Part shown: one piece after another, positions 5,557-9,936 of the stretch
Layout: each line of letters starts with the position of its first letter
How positions within the stretch are numbered: position 1 is the stretch's first letter
NCBI GenBank assembly: GCA_002440045.1
Contig: DJRI01000163.1
Location: 7,675 to 17,610 of the forward strand
Direction: 5' to 3'
DNA from: Ruminococcaceae bacterium UBA6364
GTDB lineage: Bacteria; Bacillota; Clostridia; Oscillospirales; Acutalibacteraceae
Length of the DNA: 9,936 nt
Translations under genes and position numbers: made by a program
The notes under the pieces: generated by a model
The model's input: the letters and a program-made list of their open reading frames with translations, nothing else
The model's database searches: none
Told to the model about the DNA's origin: nothing

Positions 5557-6615
5557 ATGAAAAAAAGCAGCACGGTTTTAAAGCATTTGCCTAAAATACT
5601 GAGCATTTTTCTTATAGGTGCGGGTCTGTTACTCCACTCCGAAAAAGCCGCCGACGGCGTGCGCGAGGGGCTTTCGCTTTTAGGGAACGTGGTAATACCG
5701 TCACTTTTTCCGTTTCTTGTGCTGTCGTCGTATATAACGGAAAGTCCGTCGGCCGAGGTCTTTTGCAGGCTTGTAAAAAAGCCTGTCGAAGCAATTTTCA
5801 AAACCGACTGCGTTTCGGCGCTCCCTATAATCATGGGCGCTGTCGGCAGCTATCCCGTGGGGGCTAAAACCGTCGCCTCGCTTTATAAACAGCAAAGACT
5901 TACAAGAAACGAAGCGGAGCGGCTTATGTATTGGTGCGTAAACGCAGGACCCGCCTTTACTTTAAGCGCTTTGGGGGCGGTTATGCTCGGCAGCATAAAA
6001 TCGGGCGCAATTATATACTGCTCGGTGCTTTTATCATCTTTTACAATCGGATTTTTTTGCAGATTTTTATATCTTCCCTCTGAAAAAGTCGTTATAAGAA
6101 GTGCGCCGCCGCAAACCTCTTACCCCGTAATAGACGCGGTAAGGGGCGGAATGAACGCAATACTCAACATTTCTGCATGGGTGCTTACGTTTTCGTGCAT
6201 TTCGGAGCTTTTAGAGACCTTTAAGCTCGACACTGCCGCGTCAATGTTTTTAAAATGCGTTCTTGAAGTAACAACGGGCTGTGCGGACTGTGCAAAAACA
6301 CTGCCGCTTCCCGTAACCGCCGCAGCAATAGGCTTCGGCGGAATATCCGTAATATGCCAGGTGTCGCCTTATCTTGACGACTGCGGCGTTCAGATAAGGC
6401 GCTTTGTAACGGCGCGTATTTTAAACTCGGCGCTGTGCGCTTTTTACTGCTCACAGCTTTTAAAGGTGTTCCCGGGGGCGCTTAAAGCCTCGGTAACATA
6501 CGGCACACGCATTTTCTCGATTACGCTTTCTTACAGCGCTCCTGTTTTCGCTATACTTCTTATTATGTGCGCTCTTTTTATTTTACAGGTTGATAACCGA
6601 AAGAAAATGTGTTAG
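5557..6615 (+). CDS. ylbJ: Sporulation integral membrane protein YlbJ
   Basis: A 352-aa polytopic membrane protein of the YlbJ family, which carries paired 'nucleoside recognition' (Gate) domains; B. subtilis ylbJ is sigma-E controlled and needed for normal spores, with an unknown transported substrate. First repeat: IPSLFPFLVLSSYI (47-60) and GAVGSYPVGAKTVASLY (94-110), then EAERLMYWCVNAGPAF (119-134). Second repeat: ILNISAWVLTFSCISELL (202-219), LEVTTGC (236-242) and AAIGFGGISVICQV (257-270), ending in a membrane helix (about 324-344). Length is slightly below the common 380-410 aa. Start ATG 5557 has GGGGTGG 6 bases upstream. It is divergent from yqfC and reads towards the 71-codon gene with no terminator between them. 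In B. subtilis ylbJ lies elsewhere, so this adjacency is a rearrangement. Confidence 0.92.
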   Translation: MKKSSTVLKHLPKILSIFLIGAGLLLHSEKAADGVREGLSLLGNVVIPSLFPFLVLSSYITESPSAEVFCRLVKKPVEAIFKTDCVSALPIIMGAVGSYPVGAKTVASLYKQQRLTRNEAERLMYWCVNAGPAFTLSALGAVMLGSIKSGAIIYCSVLLSSFTIGFFCRFLYLPSEKVVIRSAPPQTSYPVIDAVRGGMNAILNISAWVLTFSCISELLETFKLDTAASMFLKCVLEVTTGCADCAKTLPLPVTAAAIGFGGISVICQVSPYLDDCGVQIRRFVTARILNSALCAFYCSQLLKVFPGALKASVTYGTRIFSITLSYSAPVFAILLIMCALFILQVDNRKKMC

Positions 6616-6618
6616 AAT
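6590..6618 (+). promoter_or_regulatory. Sigma-A-like promoter overlapping the ylbJ stop codon
   Basis: -35 TTGATA (6590-6595), exact 17-base spacer, -10 TAGAAT (6613-6618). Five of six bases match in each hexamer. The ylbJ stop codon TAG (6613-6615) is part of the -10. Predicted start near 6625, about 24 bases before the small downstream gene. Confidence 0.75.
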
Positions 6619-6648
6619 ATATCCACCAAAAAAACGGAGCGAAGAATT

Positions 6649-6864
6649 ATGCGAGCATATTTTAAAAAGGACGCAGAAGCCGCGTGCAAATACTGTGAAC
6701 ACGGCGTGCCGGTACCCGACGGCACGGCGGTGCTTTGTGAAAAAATAGGCGGCGTTATGCAGCCGTATTCAAAATGCCGCAGGTTTAAATACGACCCATT
6801 AAAGCGCGAACCTAAGGTTATCACACTGAACCGCGACTTTAAAAAAGAGGATTTTTCGCTTTAA
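6649..6864 (+). CDS. Small four-cysteine protein, function unknown
   Basis: A 71-aa soluble protein that I recognise only as a type of short conserved hypothetical protein seen in Clostridia. It has C13-x2-C16 (ACKYCEHG), a lone C30 (VLCEKIGG) and C43 (KCRRFKYDPLKREP). The four cysteines suggest a small zinc-binding or rubredoxin-like knuckle, but this is inference. The basic 'CRRFKYDPLKR' stretch at 43-53 is the most distinctive segment, and the C-terminus is charged (DFKKEDFSL). No signal peptide or membrane helix. The ATG has GGAG 9 bases upstream. It has its own vegetative promoter inside the ylbJ 3' end and its own terminator (6891-6931), so it is probably expressed in growing cells as a single gene, with possible extra read-through from ylbJ during sporulation. 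Confidence 0.82.
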   Translation: MRAYFKKDAEAACKYCEHGVPVPDGTAVLCEKIGGVMQPYSKCRRFKYDPLKREPKVITLNRDFKKEDFSL

Positions 6865-6890
6865 TTTAATTTTCGACTTGTTGCGACATT

Positions 6891-6931
6891 GACCGCCTTT
6901 TCTTTATTGAATACGGCGGTCTTATTTTTTT
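6891..6931 (+). terminator. Rho-independent terminator after the four-cysteine gene
   Basis: Seven-base-pair GC-rich stem GACCGCC (6891-6897) with GGCGGTC (6915-6921), a 17-base loop, then TTATTTTTTT (6922-6931). It lies 26 bases after the stop codon. The loop is long but the stem and U-tract are good. Confidence 0.75.
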
Positions 6932-6950
6932 ATGTTTTTCGGTTTTTGTA

Positions 6951-7011
6951 GGAATTCACAAAATTATCGACAGAATGTGTATTAAATTTTAACCGCGATT
7001 TTGTCAATTCC
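6951..7011. repeat. Inverted repeat upstream of the prs promoter
   Basis: GGAATTCACAAAAT (6951-6964) and ATTTTGTCAATTCC (6998-7011) are inverted copies matching at 13 of 14 positions, separated by 33 bases. The right arm ends two bases before the prs -35 hexamer. Because it lies upstream of the predicted start of transcription, it would act as DNA (for example two half-sites of an operator, brought together by looping) rather than as a leader RNA. It matches no operator that I recognise. Confidence 0.7.
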
Positions 7012-7013
7012 GC

Positions 7014-7041
7014 TTGCAAACATTTCAAAATATAGTAGAAT
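7014..7041 (+). promoter_or_regulatory. Sigma-A-like promoter of prs
   Basis: -35 TTGCAA (7014-7019), 16-base spacer, -10 TAGAAT (7036-7041). Predicted start near 7048, giving a leader of about 29 bases ending in a GGAGG Shine-Dalgarno. A second, weaker candidate (TTCACA 6955-6960, 17 bases, TGTATT 6978-6983) overlaps the inverted repeat. Confidence 0.65.
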
Positions 7042-7063
7042 ATATATGTAAAAATAAATATTT

Positions 7064-7068
7064 GGAGG
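7064..7068 (+). promoter_or_regulatory. Ribosome binding site fixing the GTG start of prs
   Basis: A perfect GGAGG lies 8 bases before GTG 7077-7079. This decides the start against the longer open frame that begins at a TTG inside the -35 hexamer (7014), which would not be transcribed from the predicted promoter. Confidence 0.85.
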
Positions 7069-7076
7069 TTTGTATC

Positions 7077-8291
7077 GTGGCAGACGCTTTCGGTGTACCG
7101 AACACAATTCCTGTCGGTCCTTTGGGGATTATCGCCCTTCCCGGGTGTGAGGAACTCGCAAACAAAATAAACAACTATCTTACATCCTGGAGAGAGGAAC
7201 GTGAAAGCGAGCACAAAACAACAATCGCTTTTTACGGCTATCAGCGCGACACTTACATTATCGACGCCTCCTTCAACCGCTTTGGCTCGGGCGAGGGAAA
7301 ATGCGTTATTCACGAAACCGTCAGAGGTTACGATATTTATATCCTCTGCGACTGCTTCAACCACGGACTCACCTATGAAATGTACGGCGAGAAATATCCC
7401 TTCTCACCGGACGAGCACTTTGCAAACCTTAAAAGAGCCATTTCGGCAATCGAGGGCAAGGCACGCAGAATAAACGTCATTATGCCTATGCTTTACGAAG
7501 GCCGTCAGCACAAGCGTTCAAGCCGCGAATCGCTTGACTGCGCGCTTGCGCTTCAGGAGCTTTGCCTTAATATGGGCGTTGAAAACATCATTACGTTTGA
7601 CGCGCACGACCCCAGGGTTCAAAACGCCATCCCGCTTAAAGGCTTTGAAAACGTTGCGCCCACATATCAAATGATAAAGGCTCTTACAAAGAACTTTAAC
7701 GACCTTAAAATTGACCACGACCACCTTATGGTTATCTCCCCGGATGAGGGCGGAATGGGCCGCTGCATCTATTATTCGACCGTTCTCGGCATTGACCTCG
7801 GCATGTTCTATAAAAGGCGCGACTATTCTGTAGTCGTCAACGGCAGAAACCCCATTCTCGCGCACGAGTTTTTGGGCGATAACGTAGAAGGCAAGGATTG
7901 CCTTATTATCGACGATATGATTTCCTCGGGCGACTCTATGATAGAGGTTGCTTCAAAGCTTAAAGAGCTTAAAGCCAACAGAATTTTCGTCTGCACCTGC
8001 TTCGGACTTTTCTGCAACGGTCTTAAAGAGTTTGACGCCGCATATAAAAACGGCATCATAAACGGTGTTTTCACCACAAACCTTGTTTACAGAACACCCG
8101 AGCTTCTTGAAAGAGAGTGGTATTACGAGGTTGATATGAGTAAATACTGCTCGCTTATAATCGACACTTTAAACCACGACTGCTCTGTAAGCGTTCTTCT
8201 TAACCCGGCCGAAAAGATTAAATCGCGCCTTGAAGATTACAGAAAAAAGCAGAGCGAATCGGAACTCTCGCTTTTTAACGAAGAAAAATAA
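7077..8291 (+). CDS. prs: Ribose-phosphate pyrophosphokinase (PRPP synthase), divergent long form
   Basis: PRPP synthase transfers pyrophosphate from ATP to ribose 5-phosphate, giving PRPP for purine, pyrimidine, NAD, His and Trp synthesis. At 404 aa it is about 90 residues longer than the usual 310-320 aa enzyme. Landmarks in family order are all present but altered. They are the early GPLGIIALPGCEELANKI (14-31), FGSGEGKCVIHETVRGYDIY (69-88, the usual FSDGE...E..RG.DVY) and RQHKRSSRE (143-151, the ATP-binding ARQDRK.R loop). Then come FDAHDP (174-179, the DLHA metal site), ISPDEGGMGR (220-229), YKRRD (245-249) and the PRPP loop LIIDDMISSGDSM (276-288). Extra length sits between the first strand and FGSGE, in a segment before the ATP loop, and at the charged C-terminus. 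I infer a single-gene transcript between its own promoter and a strong terminator. Confidence 0.9.
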   Translation: MADAFGVPNTIPVGPLGIIALPGCEELANKINNYLTSWREERESEHKTTIAFYGYQRDTYIIDASFNRFGSGEGKCVIHETVRGYDIYILCDCFNHGLTYEMYGEKYPFSPDEHFANLKRAISAIEGKARRINVIMPMLYEGRQHKRSSRESLDCALALQELCLNMGVENIITFDAHDPRVQNAIPLKGFENVAPTYQMIKALTKNFNDLKIDHDHLMVISPDEGGMGRCIYYSTVLGIDLGMFYKRRDYSVVVNGRNPILAHEFLGDNVEGKDCLIIDDMISSGDSMIEVASKLKELKANRIFVCTCFGLFCNGLKEFDAAYKNGIINGVFTTNLVYRTPELLEREWYYEVDMSKYCSLIIDTLNHDCSVSVLLNPAEKIKSRLEDYRKKQSESELSLFNEEK

Positions 8292-8302
8292 ATCCTTTTC
8301 GG

Positions 8303-8348
8303 AAATAAAAGCGGCATTGCGTCATTTCGGCGTGCCGCTTTTATTTTT
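8303..8348 (+). terminator. Strong rho-independent terminator after prs
   Basis: A perfect 14-base-pair stem, AAATAAAAGCGGCA (8303-8316) with TGCCGCTTTTATTT (8333-8346), a 16-base loop, and a T-rich 3' side (8339-8348). It starts 11 bases after the prs stop. The A-rich left arm would also supply a U-tract for transcription arriving from the right. Confidence 0.9.
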
Positions 8349-8384
8349 GCCGCTATTTGTCACCCGCAATTTGCACAAATACTA

Positions 8385-8413
8385 TTGACTTTTCTTTTAG
8401 ATTATAGTATTAT
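8385..8413 (+). promoter_or_regulatory. Sigma-A-like promoter of the DUF2752-DUF4234 operon
   Basis: -35 TTGACT (8385-8390), exact 17-base spacer, -10 TATTAT (8408-8413); five of six bases match in each hexamer. Predicted start near 8420, about 20 bases before the first ATG, and just after the prs terminator. Confidence 0.8.
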
Positions 8414-8439
8414 TTTTGTTGTGAAACGAGAGGTAACTT

Positions 8440-8859
8440 ATGGTTAAAAGGTCTTTTTCGCATAAACTTGCGTTATTCGCGGCTTTTGCTTTGATTTTTG
8501 CCTTTTATCTTGTCTGCCGCTGCCCGTTCAAATTCTTTTTCGGGCTTCCCTGCCCCGGGTGCGGAATGTTAAGAGCAACGCTTTCTCTTTTAAAGCTTGA
8601 CTTTTCTGCGGCTTTCGGGTTTCATCCGCTCGTTTTTCTTATGATTCCGGTCGGCATATACCTCGTCCTTCGCTCGTTGAAGCTCTTTTCGTTTAAAAAA
8701 ACGACGGAACGCGTGCTTTTAGCCTGCATTGTCGCGGTTTTTGCCGCCGTATACATTATCCGCCTTTATGGCGGCGACCCTGTTGTCAAAATGGACTTTC
8801 AAAGTTCTGTTTTACATAAAATAATCACTCTTATCATGGGGGCCATTGCAAATGATTAA
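8440..8859 (+). CDS. DUF2752 family membrane protein
   Basis: A 139-aa membrane protein of the DUF2752 family; function not established. The family signature is plain: a short hydrophobic helix (about 10-27), then CPFKFFFGLPCPGCGMLRA (28-46) with C28, C38 and C41, where the 'CP..GiPCPgCGlTRA' motif marks the family. Two further membrane helices follow (about 62-80 and 92-110), with FHPLVFLMIP (61-70) typical of the second. The conserved cysteines could bind metal or form a disulphide, but that is inference. Start ATG 8440 has AGAGG 7 bases upstream. It is the first gene of a two-gene unit: the DUF4234 gene starts within its last three codons, sharing ATGATTAA. Confidence 0.87.
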   Translation: MVKRSFSHKLALFAAFALIFAFYLVCRCPFKFFFGLPCPGCGMLRATLSLLKLDFSAAFGFHPLVFLMIPVGIYLVLRSLKLFSFKKTTERVLLACIVAVFAAVYIIRLYGGDPVVKMDFQSSVLHKIITLIMGAIAND

Positions 8860-9304
8860 AAAAAGAAAATTTGTAAAGTACATATTACTTAACATCATCA
8901 CTCTCGGAATTTACGGCTTGTTCTTCTGGTATAAATGGACCGAAGACCTTAACCGCATCTGCGACGGCGATGACAACGACAGTGCAAACTATCTTCTTGT
9001 TCTTCTTCTCAACATTTTCAGCCTTTCTGTTTATCTTTGGGTATGGAACTATAAAATGGCAGAAAGAATGTATCAGATTGCGCCCTCATACGGCAAACAG
9101 TTCAAACACGGCGGCTTGTTCGTTCTTATCTGGAGATTCTTCCTTCCCATCGTCAGCAGCTATTACAAAATCAAATACATCAACGTTCTTGCAGAGTGCT
9201 ATAACGCGGCACGCGCAGAGGCTGCCGAAAATGCAGAGGCTGCTCCCGCAGCAGAAGCTCCCGCAGCATTTGAAGAAGAAAAAGCACCCGCTTCAGCAGA
9301 ATAA
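8852..9304 (+). CDS. DUF4234 family membrane protein with Ala/Glu-rich tail
   Basis: A 150-aa membrane protein of the DUF4234 family, function unknown. The N-terminus FVKYILLNIITLGIYGLFFW (7-26) and YKWTEDLNRIC (27-37) match the family pattern 'iv..illsiiTlGiYglyW.yk..edln'. A second helix (about 46-66) and YLWVWNYKMAERM (61-73) follow, then a third hydrophobic stretch (88-108) and the 'Y...YINVLAECYN' end of the domain (105-118). Residues 119-150 form a low-complexity tail made mostly of Ala, Glu and Pro, probably disordered and cytoplasmic. The ATG at 8852 overlaps the end of the DUF2752 gene by 8 bases with GGGGG 10 bases upstream, so the two are probably translated together. The transcript ends at 9321-9345. 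Confidence 0.87.
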   Translation: MIKKRKFVKYILLNIITLGIYGLFFWYKWTEDLNRICDGDDNDSANYLLVLLLNIFSLSVYLWVWNYKMAERMYQIAPSYGKQFKHGGLFVLIWRFFLPIVSSYYKIKYINVLAECYNAARAEAAENAEAAPAAEAPAAFEEEKAPASAE

Positions 9305-9320
9305 TAAAACAAAAAAAATT

Positions 9321-9345
9321 GCCGTCCTTTCGGGCGGCTTTTTTT
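9321..9345 (+). terminator. Rho-independent terminator after the DUF4234 gene
   Basis: Stem GCCGTCC (9321-9327) with GGGCGGC (9332-9338), seven pairs including one G-U, a TTTC tetraloop and seven T residues (9339-9345). An A-run just before the stem (9311-9318) can extend it. It lies 16 bases after the DUF4234 stop and only 22 bases before the next start codon. Confidence 0.88.
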
Positions 9346-9367
9346 AAAACAGAAACACGGAGCATCT

Positions 9368-9936
9368 ATGGAAAACACACTTAAATTCAAAGACGGCAAA
9401 TTCAGAATTATGGCTCTCGGCGATTTGCACGAAAAAATCGTAATGGAATCGCGAAACGACAGAAAACGCCTTGAGGATATGCACAACCTTGTTGAAATGG
9501 GCATAAAGGCATTTTCGCCCGACCTTATCGTTCTTCTCGGCGACACCTGCTGTCAGCGTGACGAAAGCGAAGGCTTTGCGGTATTTAAAAAGGGCCTCAG
9601 GGAAGCGCTTAAACCCATTCTCGACTCGAAAATACCGTTTTGCTATGTCCTCGGCAATCACGAGCACGACAACCGCCAGGAGGAGCTTATAAAAGAAGCC
9701 TTTTCCGAAATAGATACCTGCCTTTCTTATAACGACAAGGACTCAAAAGACTGTTTAAGCTATAACCTTCTTGTAAAATCCACTGACGGGAAAGACGATA
9801 TTTTAAACCTTTGGTTTATCGACTCAAACAACCTCACAGAAAACGGCGATGGCTACGACTGGGTTCACCTTGACCAGATAGAATGGTATGAAAACAAAGC
9901 CGGGCAAATAAAAAAAGAACACGGCGGCAGAACGAT
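9368..9936 (+). CDS. Metallophosphoesterase (calcineurin-like), 3' end outside window
   Basis: The first 189 codons of a calcineurin-like phosphoesterase, open to the window edge. The two-metal site is visible: D19-x-H21 in ALGDLHEK, G58-D59 in VLLGDTC and G96-N97-H98-E99 in VLGNHEHD. The downstream metal-binding histidines would lie beyond the window. The first strand (FRIMALGDLH, 12-21) follows a short N-terminal segment FKDGKF with no signal peptide, so the enzyme is probably cytoplasmic. The layout, with 'FRIMALGDLH' and a short GNHE spacing, resembles the purple-acid-phosphatase/Dcr2-like bacterial group, but the substrate cannot be deduced. Start ATG 9368 has GGAG (9359-9362) 5 bases upstream. 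No clear promoter lies between the preceding terminator and this gene. Confidence 0.88.
   Translation, partial: MENTLKFKDGKFRIMALGDLHEKIVMESRNDRKRLEDMHNLVEMGIKAFSPDLIVLLGDTCCQRDESEGFAVFKKGLREALKPILDSKIPFCYVLGNHEHDNRQEELIKEAFSEIDTCLSYNDKDSKDCLSYNLLVKSTDGKDDILNLWFIDSNNLTENGDGYDWVHLDQIEWYENKAGQIKKEHGGRT

Noticed and set aside
7014..7076. 21-codon N-terminal extension of prs
   Set aside because: Its TTG start is the -35 hexamer of the predicted promoter, and GTG 7077 has a perfect GGAGG.
6930..7364. 144-codon minus-strand open frame crossing the prs promoter
   Set aside because: It runs antisense to the prs 5' end, its promoter and the inverted repeat; composition is that of a shadow frame and no family is recognisable.
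7518..7865. 115-codon minus-strand open frame inside prs
   Set aside because: Shadow of the conserved PRPP synthase core.
8355..8380. Inverted repeat ATTTGT / ACAAAT with a GCAATTTGC core upstream of the DUF2752 promoter
   Set aside because: Arms of only 6 bases in AT-rich DNA; likely chance, though its position just before the -35 leaves an operator possible.
9344..9667. 107-codon minus-strand open frame opposite the metallophosphoesterase
   Set aside because: The plus-strand frame carries DxH, GD and GNHE motifs with a good Shine-Dalgarno; the minus frame has neither motif nor start signal.

Overview
The window looks like core chromosome of an endospore-forming, low-to-moderate GC member of the Clostridia (Firmicutes). 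I infer an Oscillospirales/Ruminococcaceae-like organism from gene content and order. The evidence is three mother-cell sporulation genes (yqfC, yqfD, ylbJ), the Gram-positive phoH-ybeY-dgkA-era-yqzL-recO block, Shine-Dalgarno sites of the GGAGG type, and sigma-A-like promoters. There are no mobile elements, CRISPR arrays, rRNAs or tRNAs, and no gene-free stretch longer than about 300 bases.

Left part (1-5478, all minus strand, read right to left): yqfC and yqfD come first, then, behind a separate sigma-A-like promoter, phoH, ybeY, dgkA, era, a small yqzL-like gene, recO and the 5' end of mutS2. Apart from the promoter gap before phoH and an 89-base gap before yqzL, the genes overlap or nearly touch. 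This is an RNA/ribosome quality-control, lipid-recycling and DNA-repair operon. Compared with the Bacillus subtilis order it lacks pgpH (yqfF) and cdd, and recO is followed by mutS2 instead of glyQS.

Centre (5479-6864): yqfC diverges from ylbJ across only 78 bases. In that gap two sigma-E-like promoters, one per direction, appear to be superimposed on one imperfect palindrome. ylbJ is followed by a 71-codon gene for a four-cysteine protein of unknown function, with its own vegetative promoter whose -10 hexamer contains the ylbJ stop codon.

Right part (6865-9936, all plus strand): a divergent, enlarged ribose-phosphate pyrophosphokinase (prs) starts at a GTG and has a well-formed inverted repeat just upstream of its promoter. 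It ends in a strong terminator. A sigma-A-like promoter then drives two overlapping small membrane-protein genes of the DUF2752 and DUF4234 families, closed by another terminator. A metallophosphoesterase gene begins 22 bases after that terminator and runs off the window.

I do not see a convincing new defence or mobile system. The items most worth a second look are the superimposed divergent sporulation promoters, the inverted repeat before prs, the divergent PRPP synthase itself, the DUF2752-DUF4234 pair, and the small four-cysteine protein.
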